From assembly GCA_045539095.1 (NCBI GenBank), contig JAZQER010000076.1:1-18570 (forward strand): a stretch of 18,570 nucleotides of DNA, written 5' to 3'. The stretch comes from SFWF01 sp045539095. Lineage in GTDB: Bacteria; Bacillota; Clostridia; Oscillospirales; Acutalibacteraceae. Numbering within the stretch: the first letter of the stretch is position 1; every line of letters begins with the position of its first letter. Below are positions 1-5,488 of this stretch, in pieces. The position numbers and the translations under genes were made by a program. The notes beneath the pieces are model-generated. The model did not search any database. It worked only from the letters and a program-made list of their open reading frames with translations, and was not told the origin of the DNA.

Positions 1-135
1 TAGTTAACCCCTTTAGGGGTAGCCAAAGAGGCAAAGACTCTAAGGCTTGAACAAAGAGAAAGCCCGCGCCTTGAGACGCGGGTCGGCATTATGGGCTTAT
101 AGCCCTTGTGCAAACCACCCGTTTGACGGGTGGTT
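1..135 (+). ncRNA. omega-RNA-like structured end of a probable IS200/IS605 (tnpB) element, partial
   Basis: A compact series of hairpins fills the first 135 bases: ACCCC/GGGGT (7-11 with 16-20), AGCC-AGAG/CTCT-GGCT (21-47), CCCGCG/CGCGGG (63-68 with 77-82), GGGCT/AGCCC (93-97 with 101-105), and a perfect 9-bp stem AACCACCCG/CGGGTGGTT (113-121 with 127-135) with a 5-base loop. A TAG at 1-3 could be the stop of an upstream gene. Hairpins overlapping and following the tnpB 3' end, finishing in a subterminal right-end hairpin, are typical of IS200/IS605 elements, whose right end also encodes the TnpB guide (omega) RNA. The structure is seen directly; family assignment is inference because tnpB itself lies outside the window. 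It could instead be another repeated structured RNA. The exact right boundary is not resolved and could lie some tens of bases past 135. Confidence 0.42.
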
Positions 136-229
136 ATGATTGTATATCGTAGTGTTGGGAGCTTCTTTTACCGTTTTATTTTATGATTTAACGGCTATAG
201 CAAGCCTTCGAGCTACAAATTAACACATA
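136..229. other. short non-coding stretch
   Basis: This stretch lies between the hairpin array and the small membrane protein gene. No convincing reading frame or strong hairpin is seen. It may be the remaining flank of the insertion element or ordinary intergenic DNA of the accessory region. Confidence 0.4.
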
Positions 230-319
230 TTATTTTTTATAGTTTGCACCAACGATTATACATAAAACAAAAAAAGCTATAGCCCCGCCAATTAACAAAC
301 CTAAAACAAAATTAAACAT
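230..319 (-). CDS. 29-residue single-pass membrane protein, DUF3789-like
   Basis: This short minus-strand frame begins at ATG (317-319), ends at TAA (230-232) and encodes 29 residues. It starts MFNFVLGLLIGG, continues as one hydrophobic span to about residue 24, and ends in a short basic tail NYKK. The pattern of a short N-terminus, one membrane helix with a GLLIGG motif and a tiny polar tail resembles the DUF3789 type of small proteins found on integrative elements and prophages of Clostridia. This is recognition by pattern, not a search result. The function of such proteins is unknown. The Shine-Dalgarno match upstream (GTGAG) is weak. It lies about 180 bases downstream of a perfect minus-strand promoter (508-536), so transcription from there is plausible and may be controlled by the neighbouring XRE regulator. 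Confidence 0.5.
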   Translation of the reverse strand: MFNFVLGLLIGGAIAFFVLCIIVGANYKK

Positions 320-491
320 TGATTTCAACTCACTTTTTAATGCTCGGTGTAAAATTTTCCATTAATTTTGCTGTTTTTAATTATTAGCACCATAGATAAT
401 ATAGTTGTGGATTTAAGCTCTCAAACACAAAGTGACTTCTGAAATCAAAAATATGCAAAACTAATTGTACATAAGAATACAAAATTTTATC

Positions 492-506
492 ACGTTAATG
501 TAACGT
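492..506. promoter_or_regulatory. Palindromic operator O1 for XRE regulator
   Basis: ACGTTA-ATG-TAACGT is a perfect 6-3-6 palindrome. It sits just downstream of the minus-strand -10 box, where the transcript should begin. The same motif recurs at 538-552. Two copies bracketing a promoter next to a Cro/C1-type gene is the usual arrangement of a repressor operator. Binding by the adjacent regulator is inferred. Confidence 0.6.
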
Positions 507-507
507 T

Positions 508-536
508 ATTATAGCAAAAAAATATGTTATTGTCAA
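508..536 (-). promoter_or_regulatory. Consensus sigma-A promoter reading leftward
   Basis: On the minus strand TTGACA (536-531) is separated by 17 bases from TATAAT (513-508), a perfect match to both consensus boxes at optimal spacing. It reads toward the 29-residue membrane protein gene. The two operator palindromes flank it, one over the start site and one 2 bases upstream of the -35 box. Confidence 0.75.
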
Positions 537-537
537 T

Positions 538-552
538 ACGTTAATATGACGT
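538..552. promoter_or_regulatory. Palindromic operator O2 for XRE regulator
   Basis: ACGTTA-ATA-TGACGT matches the O1 palindrome at 12 of its 15 positions or better and has one imperfect base pair between its arms. Its centre is 46 bases from that of O1. It lies between the minus-strand -35 box and the ribosome binding site of the XRE gene, so a bound protein could affect both directions. Confidence 0.55.
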
Positions 553-573
553 AATGGAGGGCAAAATAATATT

Positions 574-827
574 ATGAAAAAGATTTGCTATTACAATAAT
601 AAGAATATTGTTTCTAAAAAACTTAAAACTTTACGTGAAGAAAAGGGATTATCACAAAGTAATTTAGCCGCGAAATTGCAAACTCTGAACATTAACATAG
701 ATCAACAAATGATTAGTAAAATTGAAAAAATGATAGGCAGGTTACTGATTATGAATTAGCTTGTATATGCAAATGCTTATCTGTAACGCCTAACGATTTA
801 CTCGACTTTTCTAATATGGAATTTTAA
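574..827 (+). pseudogene. XRE/Cro-C1 family helix-turn-helix regulator, frameshifted
   Basis: The frame starts at ATG 574 behind GGAGG (556-560; 13-base spacing) and reads a helix-turn-helix: LREEKGLSQSNLAAKL at about residues 20-35, then the recognition region ending QQMISKIEK. The frame then stops early at 757-759. If one A is added to the six-A run at 725-730, reading continues as NDRQVTDYELACICKCL and SVTPNDLLDFSNMEF to TAA at 825-827. This restores the normal C-terminal half of the family (about 84 residues). The gene therefore carries a one-base deletion in a homopolymer, or the assembled sequence has an error there. The role would be transcriptional repression of the divergent promoter at 508-536 through the two ACGTTA palindromes. 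The family call is firm; function after truncation is doubtful. Confidence 0.72.
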
Positions 828-832
828 ATTTT

Positions 833-1077
833 ATTGCTTTTGCATCTAATGTTGATTCTTTTGAGCGGAAAGACAATGCAAGGGCGCACAGTATTTGCCA
901 GAGAGCTACAAGTAAGGTTAAAAACGGTAGTATTGTGTTATTCCATAACGATGCCTTACCCAACATCCTCAAATGTCTAAAGATGAAGGATGTGAGTTTG
1001 TGTTTATTAGCGATTTGATTTTAAAGGAAAACTACGAAATCAAGCACGACGGAACGCAGTGTAAAAAAGAAAAAACA
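833..1077 (+). pseudogene. Degenerate 3' end of a polysaccharide deacetylase (NodB-type) gene
   Basis: The translation from 833 contains KVKNGSIVLFHNDALPNIL, which resembles the C-terminal part of clostridial NodB-fold polysaccharide deacetylases (usual pattern: NVKPGSIVLFHNDA, a TPEALP segment, then LKxEGYxFV). Near 975-985 the frame must shift by one base, after which DEGCEFVFISDLILKENYEI and KHDGTQ follow, the usual tail of these proteins. The segment matching TPEA is missing, the 5' two thirds of the gene are absent and no proper stop remains: the second frame runs on into the tmRNA locus. It is a relic, not a gene. Intact relatives deacetylate cell-wall or spore-cortex sugars. It may be former host DNA truncated when the accessory elements inserted. 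Confidence 0.62.
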
Positions 1078-1108
1078 AAATGGCACGATCCTGACGGATG
1101 TGCCATTT
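1078..1108 (-). terminator. Rho-independent terminator of ssrA
   Basis: Arms AAATGGCAC (1078-1086) and GTGCCATTT (1100-1108), with inner ATCC/GGAT pairs, form a strong stem. On the minus strand it is followed by a long T-rich tract (TTTTGTTTTTTC). It lies just past the CCA end of the tmRNA. A shorter T-run on the plus side could also stop rightward transcripts. Confidence 0.8.
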
Positions 1109-1115
1109 CATTTTT

Positions 1116-1464
1116 TGGTGAAGGTGGGGGGAGTCGAACCCCCGTCCAAAAAGCTATTCTTATAAACTTCTCCGAGCGCAGACGGTCATTAACATTCCCT
1201 CACATAAGAGGAGGCCGTCAGCCTCTTATGCTCAGTAGCCGATAGGTCATGACAAGGCTATCGGCATTGCCTTGTTCACGTTCACCGCTAGTCGACGCCC
1301 TAACCGATCCGCGGTACTATCGGGTCGGACGGCAGCTAAAATTTAAGCTGCAAGAGCAACTTTAGAGTTGTCGTTTAATTTTAAAAGTTTGCGCTGATTT
1401 AGGTGGTTCGCACCACCGCTCGCTTATCATAATTCAAGCTCCCTGTCGAAACCTTTACACCCCC
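1116..1464 (-). ncRNA. ssrA: tmRNA (transfer-messenger RNA)
   Basis: tmRNA tags proteins on stalled ribosomes for degradation and works with SmpB. The 3' end on the minus strand is a T-arm with GGTTCGACTCC followed by CACCTTC and A-CCA (CCA at 1118-1116). The 5' end at 1464 begins GGGGGTG, which pairs with CACCTTC over seven positions including two G-U pairs, and is followed by the tmRNA-typical GGTTTCGACAGGG. The encoded tag ends NDNSKVALAA with TAA at 1345-1343; the exact resume codon just before it is not certain. Downstream of the tag, paired segments consistent with the usual pseudoknots are visible. Length is about 349 nt, normal for the family. smpB lies 19 bases upstream on the same strand and probably shares its promoter. 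Confidence 0.93.
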
Positions 1465-1482
1465 ATATATAATTACTGAAAA

Positions 1483-1941
1483 TTAACGGTTTTGTTCTTT
1501 CAGCGCTCTTTGCATATCACGGTTAGCGCTTTTTTCTGCCGCGACTGCCCGCTTGTCATAAAGCTTTTTACCCCGACATAGCCCAAGCTGCACCTTAACA
1601 AGTGAGCCTTTAAAATAGAGCGACAGGGGAACGAGGGCAAGACCTTGCTGTTTTACGAGTCCAAAAAGGCGCATTATCTCGCGTTTATGCAGAAGAAGTT
1701 TTCTAACTCTCATCGGGTCGCGGTTAAAACGGTTGCCAAAGTCGTAAGGAGAGATGTGCATCTGCTTTATAAGCATCTGCCCATCATCAACACTGCACCA
1801 CGCGTCTTTGAGATTAACTCCGCCCTGACGGATGGATTTAATCTCTGTTCCTGTAAGTTCTATACCTGCCTCGATGCTTTCAATTACAAAATACTCGTGG
1901 TAGGCGGCTCTGTTTGTAGTTATGGTTTTAGTATTTTCCAC
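1483..1941 (-). CDS. smpB: SsrA-binding protein SmpB
   Basis: SmpB binds tmRNA and delivers it to stalled ribosomes, where its basic C-terminal tail reads the empty mRNA channel. The 152-residue product contains AAYHEYFVIESIEAGIELTG near the N-terminus, the central GxEIKSIRxGGVNLKDAW segment, and the family tail GKKLYDKRAVAAEKSANRD. The start chosen is GTG at 1941-1939, with AGGAGG 8 bases upstream; an ATG at 2031 would add 30 residues not found in the family and would lie upstream of the promoter. A promoter at 1973-2001 precedes it, and ssrA follows 19 bases after the stop, so smpB-ssrA is probably one transcription unit. Size and sequence are ordinary for the family. Confidence 0.96.
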   Translation of the reverse strand: MENTKTITTNRAAYHEYFVIESIEAGIELTGTEIKSIRQGGVNLKDAWCSVDDGQMLIKQMHISPYDFGNRFNRDPMRVRKLLLHKREIMRLFGLVKQQGLALVPLSLYFKGSLVKVQLGLCRGKKLYDKRAVAAEKSANRDMQRALKEQNR

Positions 1942-1972
1942 TGAAAACACCTCCTTTATTCGGGTAGCAAAT

Positions 1973-2001
1973 ATTTTACGACAAAAAGATAATCTAGTCA
2001 A
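1973..2001 (-). promoter_or_regulatory. Promoter for smpB-ssrA
   Basis: On the minus strand TTGACT (2001-1996) is 17 bases from TAAAAT (1978-1973). The start site would fall near 1965, leaving a short leader that contains the smpB ribosome binding site. It lies just downstream of the terminator of the preceding unit. Confidence 0.7.
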
Positions 2002-2020
2002 GAGAATTTTGCCGAAAAAT

Positions 2021-2045
2021 GACCTCTCCAATTTATGGAGAGGTC
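2021..2045 (-). terminator. Terminator of the rsmD-coaD-coiled-coil unit
   Basis: GACCTCTCC (2021-2029) and GGAGAGGTC (2037-2045) form a perfect 9-bp stem with a 7-base loop. On the minus strand it is followed by ATTTTTC, and it lies 15 bases past the stop of the preceding gene. Confidence 0.8.
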
Positions 2046-2059
2046 AAAAGGCTTTTTGA

Positions 2060-2524
2060 TTACTTCTCGGGATTAGCGGTAGGAATCTGCTGCTTTAATG
2101 CGGCGCGTGTCTTTCTAACCTCCGAAAGATTAGCGGTAAGTCCTTCGTCAGCGCGGCGCATAATATCGTCAACGAATTCCTGTGCAGCCTTTCTCATCTC
2201 ACGGCTCTTCTGCTGAGCGGTAGAAATGATTTCGCTAGCCTTTTCCTGAGCTAAACGGGTAATCTCCTCTTGAGCAACAAGAGCCTTAGCACGCTCTTCT
2301 GCGGAACGGATAATACCGTCAGCCTCTCTTTTTGCGTTTGTAATGATGTCGGTGCGGTCGGCAACTATGCCGCGAGCCTGCTTGATCTCACCGGGGATGT
2401 TGAGGCGGATATCATCGATGAGAGCGCGGAGCTTCTCGATATCAACGATAGTGCGCTTTCCGGGGATCTTCACACCTCCGTCAAGTATCTCGTCAAACTG
2501 TTCAAGTAATTCTTCGATAGACAT
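2060..2524 (-). CDS. Uncharacterised coiled-coil protein, DivIVA/ATP-synthase-b-like
   Basis: The product has 154 residues. It begins MSIEELLEQFDEILDGG, followed by a short conserved-looking segment (GKRTIVDIEKLRALIDDIR at about 22-40). A long charged, alanine-rich helix runs from about 45 to 140, consistent with a coiled coil and resembling the helical part of F-type ATP synthase b subunits or DivIVA-like proteins. There is no membrane segment or signal peptide, so it is probably cytoplasmic. It is the third gene of a unit with rsmD and coaD: an AGGAAG site lies 7 bases before its ATG, which is 16 bases after coaD. Similar small helical proteins occur beside coaD in other bacteria and are often labelled simply ATPase, but no catalytic motif (Walker A or B) is visible. 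The function is unknown. Confidence 0.85.
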   Translation of the reverse strand: MSIEELLEQFDEILDGGVKIPGKRTIVDIEKLRALIDDIRLNIPGEIKQARGIVADRTDIITNAKREADGIIRSAEERAKALVAQEEITRLAQEKASEIISTAQQKSREMRKAAQEFVDDIMRRADEGLTANLSEVRKTRAALKQQIPTANPEK

Positions 2525-2539
2525 AATTTAGCTTCCTTT

Positions 2540-3028
2540 CTATTTTAATCTCTTTAATATATCACTGTGGATTGCCTCGGGAACAAAATCCGAAATATCG
2601 CCGCCCATACTTGCTATTTGCTTCACCATACTTGAGCTTAAATACATATTCTCAGCGCTGGTCGTGAGAAAGACGGTCTCAACGTCGGGATTAAGTTTTT
2701 TATTGGTAAGCGCCATCTGGAACTCATATTCGAAGTCGGTGACAGCGCGAAGACCCTTGACTATAGCCGAAGCCTTTTTTTCAGCAGCGTAATCTGCGAG
2801 AAGTCCCTCGTAGTGGTCTACTTCGACATTAGGAATTTCAGTGACCGAGCGCTTTATCATATCCATACGCTCTTCGATCGAAAAGCTAGCCGAGTTGGAT
2901 TTATTTGCATTGGACATAACAACAACTATTACGCGACTGAACATCTTTGAACTGCGCGTAATAATATCCAAATGTCCTTTGGTAACGGGGTCGAAGCTGC
3001 CCGGACAAATTGCTATTGAATTCTTCAT
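2540..3028 (-). CDS. coaD: Phosphopantetheine adenylyltransferase
   Basis: CoaD transfers AMP from ATP to 4'-phosphopantetheine, giving dephospho-CoA, the penultimate step of coenzyme A synthesis in the cytoplasm. The 162-residue product has the nucleotidyltransferase motif T16-K-G-H19 within PGSFDPVTKGHLD, the substrate-binding segment KGLRAVTDFEYE (91-102), and the SSSMVKQ motif (131-137) that corresponds to the ISSTxVR ATP-binding motif. Length is normal (about 160). It starts one base after the rsmD stop, so the two are clearly cotranscribed, as in many Firmicutes. No unusual feature is seen. Confidence 0.96.
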   Translation of the reverse strand: MKNSIAICPGSFDPVTKGHLDIITRSSKMFSRVIVVVMSNANKSNSASFSIEERMDMIKRSVTEIPNVEVDHYEGLLADYAAEKKASAIVKGLRAVTDFEYEFQMALTNKKLNPDVETVFLTTSAENMYLSSSMVKQIASMGGDISDFVPEAIHSDILKRLK

Positions 3029-3029
3029 T

Positions 3030-3566
3030 TTAACCCTTCTTAAATACAGTAACGTTTATCTTACCGTAACGGTACACGCGGTAGACACAAAATCTGTCGA
3101 CCGTTTCGGGAAGTTTGATTTCAGTGGGGTGTTCACATATGATAATACCATAGTCCGACATTTTTTTCGACACTGCCTCAATAGCCTTTATAAGGATGCC
3201 TGCCTCGTAAGGCGGGTCTAGAAAAGCAATATCGAAAGTGTCGGTGGTCGTTGAAACATATCCGATAGAATCACGCTTAATGATACGGGACTCTTTTTCA
3301 AAGCCAGTAGAAATCACATTTTCGGTGCAGATTTTTATGGCAGCAGGGGAGGAGTCAACAAAAACTGCGCTTTCGGCGCCTCGTGAGAGAGCCTCTATGC
3401 CCATCTGTCCACTGCCGGCATACATATCCAAAAAGCGTCTGCCTTCTATATCAAATTGAATTGCGCTGAATATGCCTTCCTTGACCTTGTCGGTCGTAGG
3501 CCTTACGTCATTTCCGTCCAGAGACTTGAGTCGTTTACCTCTGGCGATACCTGTAATAACTCGCAT
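3030..3566 (-). CDS. rsmD: 16S rRNA (guanine966-N2)-methyltransferase
   Basis: RsmD methylates N2 of G966 in 16S rRNA using S-adenosylmethionine. The 178-residue product has a short N-terminal segment RVITGIARGKRL, the cofactor-binding motif LDMYAGSGQMGIEALSRGA (about 46-64), and the catalytic DPPY motif at 117-120, as expected for N2-guanine methyltransferases of this class. It is the first gene of the rsmD-coaD-coiled-coil unit. A promoter is visible 30-60 bases upstream, and a GGTGG-like site precedes the ATG. Length matches the family. Confidence 0.95.
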   Translation of the reverse strand: MRVITGIARGKRLKSLDGNDVRPTTDKVKEGIFSAIQFDIEGRRFLDMYAGSGQMGIEALSRGAESAVFVDSSPAAIKICTENVISTGFEKESRIIKRDSIGYVSTTTDTFDIAFLDPPYEAGILIKAIEAVSKKMSDYGIIICEHPTEIKLPETVDRFCVYRVYRYGKINVTVFKKG

Positions 3567-3596
3567 AATACCACCCGAAAATTTTCATACACATAT

Positions 3597-3626
3597 ATTA
3601 TCACATTAAAAGGGGTATTTTGTCAA
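3597..3626 (-). promoter_or_regulatory. Promoter for rsmD-coaD unit
   Basis: On the minus strand TTGACA (3626-3621) is followed after 18 bases by GATAAT (3602-3597). The start site would be about 20 bases before the rsmD ATG. It lies directly downstream of the guaB terminator. Confidence 0.65.
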
Positions 3627-3651
3627 TATAAAAATTATAGAAATAACAAAA

Positions 3652-3685
3652 AAGCAGTCAAGCCATAAAAACGACCCGACTGCTT
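3652..3685 (-). terminator. Terminator of guaB
   Basis: AAGCAGTC (3652-3659) and GACTGCTT (3678-3685) form an 8-bp stem with an 18-base loop. On the minus strand it is followed by a T-run. It lies 9 bases past the guaB stop. Confidence 0.72.
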
Positions 3686-3693
3686 CAATCAAA

Positions 3694-5202
3694 TTATTTT
3701 ATTCCCGTGTTTGCGGTATCTTTTTGAATAACGTCGTGAGCGCCGCCTTCTACGATACTTGTAGCTGATACAAGGGTAAGCTTTGCCTTCTGCTGCAGCT
3801 CGGGAATAGTCAGTGCGCCGCAGTTGCACATTGTCGACTTAACCTTTGAAAGCGAGATTCTTACATTGTCTTTTAAAGAGCCGGCATAAGGGACATAAGA
3901 GTCGACGCCTTCCTCAAAGGAGAGCTTTTTATCTCCACCGAGGTCATATCTCTGCCAGTTGCGGGCACGGTTGGAGCCTTCACCCCAATATTCCTTATAA
4001 TAATTACCGCCGATGGAAATCTTATTTGTGGGCGACTCGTCGAATCTTGCAAAGTATCTGCCAAGCATAATGAAATCAGCACCCATTGCAAGAGCGAGTG
4101 TCATATGGTGGTCGTGAACGATACCGCCGTCAGAGCAAACAGGAACATAAACGCCTGTCTCTTCAAAATACTCGTCTCTTGCCTTGCAGACATCGATAAG
4201 AGCGGTAGCTTGTCCGCGGCCGATACCCTTTGTCTCACGGGTGATGCAGATAGAGCCGCCGCCGATACCAACCTTGATAAAGTCTGCGCCTGCATCAGCA
4301 AGGAAGCGGAATCCCTCGCGGTCAACAACGTTTCCTGCTCCTACCTTGACGGTATCGCCGTACTTTGCGCGAATCCAGTCGATGGTCAGCTTCTGCCACT
4401 CGGAAAAGCCTTCGGAAGAGTCGATACAAAGCACGTCTGCGCCTGCCTCAACAAGAGCGGGGACACGCTCGGCATAGTCACGGGTGTTGATACCTGCGCC
4501 TACTACATATCTCTTCTCGTGGTCAAGAAGTTCAAGAGGGTTAGCCTTGTGAGAATCATAGTCCTTGCGGAATACCATATATTTAAGGTATCCGTTATCA
4601 TCAATTATCGGAAGAGAATTAACCTTGTGGTCCCAGATAATGTCGTTAGCAGCCTTAAGGGTTACGCCCTCTTTTGCGTAGACAAGCTTGTCAAAAGGAG
4701 TCATAAACTCAGAAACCTTTGTTGAGGGGTCCATACGGGAAATGCGGTAATCGCGGCTCGTAACAATACCAACGAGCTTGCCATGGGCGGTGCCATCCTC
4801 GGTAACAGCGACGGTAGAGTGGCCTGTCGCTTCCTTCAAACGTACAACATCAGCCATAGTAGCGTCGGGCTTAATGTTTGAATCGCTTACAACAAAGCCT
4901 GCCTTAAAGCTCTTGGCTCTGGCTACCATTGCGGCCTCGTCCTCAACCGACTGCGAACCGTAGATAAACGATACACCGCCTTCGCGTGCCAATGCAACGG
5001 CCAGACGGTCGCCCGATACCGACTGCATGATAGCAGAAACAAGCGGAATGTTAAGCGAGATCGCAGGCTCTTCGCCTTTTTTGAACTTAACGAGCGGTGT
5101 TTTGAGTGAAACATTAGCGGGAACACACTCACTCGATGAGTAACCGGGAACGAGCAGATACTCGTTAAAAGTGTGAGAAGTGCCTTCGAAATAGTAAGCC
5201 AT
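3694..5202 (-). CDS. guaB: IMP dehydrogenase, Tritrichomonas-like subgroup
   Basis: GuaB oxidises IMP to XMP with NAD+, the committed step of guanine nucleotide synthesis. The 502-residue product has the barrel fold with a CBS-domain insert at about 100-220 (KVSEFMTPFDKLV, NSLPIIDDNG). The catalytic loop is GIGGGSICITRE with Cys319, followed by GIGRGQATA; the flap contains RARNWQRYDLGG with Arg418-Tyr419; MCNCGALTIPEL follows near the end. These residue numbers coincide with the catalytic Cys319 and Arg418-Tyr419 described for the Tritrichomonas foetus enzyme, and the loop differs from the GPGSICTT form of most bacterial GuaB. The ATG has GGAGG 10 bases upstream, a consensus promoter at 5242-5270 and a terminator of its own, so it is monocistronic. 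It diverges from rpsB. Confidence 0.95.
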   Translation of the reverse strand: MAYYFEGTSHTFNEYLLVPGYSSSECVPANVSLKTPLVKFKKGEEPAISLNIPLVSAIMQSVSGDRLAVALAREGGVSFIYGSQSVEDEAAMVARAKSFKAGFVVSDSNIKPDATMADVVRLKEATGHSTVAVTEDGTAHGKLVGIVTSRDYRISRMDPSTKVSEFMTPFDKLVYAKEGVTLKAANDIIWDHKVNSLPIIDDNGYLKYMVFRKDYDSHKANPLELLDHEKRYVVGAGINTRDYAERVPALVEAGADVLCIDSSEGFSEWQKLTIDWIRAKYGDTVKVGAGNVVDREGFRFLADAGADFIKVGIGGGSICITRETKGIGRGQATALIDVCKARDEYFEETGVYVPVCSDGGIVHDHHMTLALAMGADFIMLGRYFARFDESPTNKISIGGNYYKEYWGEGSNRARNWQRYDLGGDKKLSFEEGVDSYVPYAGSLKDNVRISLSKVKSTMCNCGALTIPELQQKAKLTLVSATSIVEGGAHDVIQKDTANTGIK

Positions 5203-5241
5203 ACCTTGATTTCCTCCGTATACATATTATATATTGTTGCG

Positions 5242-5270
5242 ATTATACCTCAAAACCGACCGAGAGTCAA
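5242..5270 (-). promoter_or_regulatory. Promoter for guaB
   Basis: On the minus strand TTGACT (5270-5265) is 17 bases from TATAAT (5247-5242), close to consensus. The leader is about 35 bases and shows no obvious riboswitch. Confidence 0.82.
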
Positions 5271-5329
5271 CCAAAAATTAGAGGGAATAATGTACAAAAA
5301 ATATATAATAAAAACAAAGCAAATTTTAC

Positions 5330-5358
5330 TTGATTTTACAAAAGAATTGTGGTACAAT
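5330..5358 (+). promoter_or_regulatory. Promoter for rpsB-tsf
   Basis: TTGATT (5330-5335) is followed after 17 bases by TACAAT (5353-5358). The start site should fall near 5365, giving a leader of about 125 bases before rpsB that is rich in paired segments. It diverges from the guaB promoter about 60 bases away. Confidence 0.78.
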
Positions 5359-5363
5359 ATTCA

Positions 5364-5465
5364 GGCTGCGAAAATGCAGCCAAAAATCCACACACGTCGT
5401 TTGTCGTAATAAGGTGACACTGATTCGGTGTTTTCGGCGCGACAAAAATTCAAACGGCGTGGAGG
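5364..5465 (+). promoter_or_regulatory. Structured 5' leader of rpsB (candidate S2 autoregulatory element)
   Basis: A first hairpin GGCTGC/GCAGCC (5364-5369 with 5376-5381) is followed by an 11-bp long-range stem, CACGTCGTTTG (5393-5403) with CAAACGGCGTG (5451-5461), with one G-U pair. It is extended by TCG/CGA (5404-5406 with 5440-5442) and encloses a small hairpin ACAC/GTGT (5417-5431). The 3' arm ends on a first GGAGG (5461-5465), 10 bases before the real AGGAGG at 5475-5480. Ribosomal protein operons often use such leaders for feedback by the encoded protein; that S2 binds here is inference. Confidence 0.5.
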
Positions 5466-5488
5466 AAAAACCTTAGGAGGAAATAAAA

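Noticed and set aside
1..135. Hairpin series as a CRISPR array
   Set aside because: The hairpins differ from one another in sequence and spacing; there are no identical repeats with unique spacers.
1116..1145. A separate tRNA gene at the T-arm sequence
   Set aside because: The TTCGA arm and CCA belong to the tmRNA; there is no anticodon arm within tRNA distance and the 5' acceptor partner lies at 1458-1464.
973..1245. Open frame of 90 codons across the ssrA 3' end
   Set aside because: Only its first third matches a family (deacetylase tail); the remainder is antisense tmRNA. It is a relic plus run-on, not a gene.
1942..2031. N-terminal extension of SmpB to ATG 2031
   Set aside because: It would span the TTGACT-17-TAAAAT promoter and an AGGAGG site in front of GTG 1941, and SmpB is normally about 150 residues.
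4105..4725. 206-codon plus-strand frame inside guaB
   Set aside because: It is fully antisense to a clear enzyme gene, has no ribosome site and shows no recognisable domain; it is a shadow of biased codon use.
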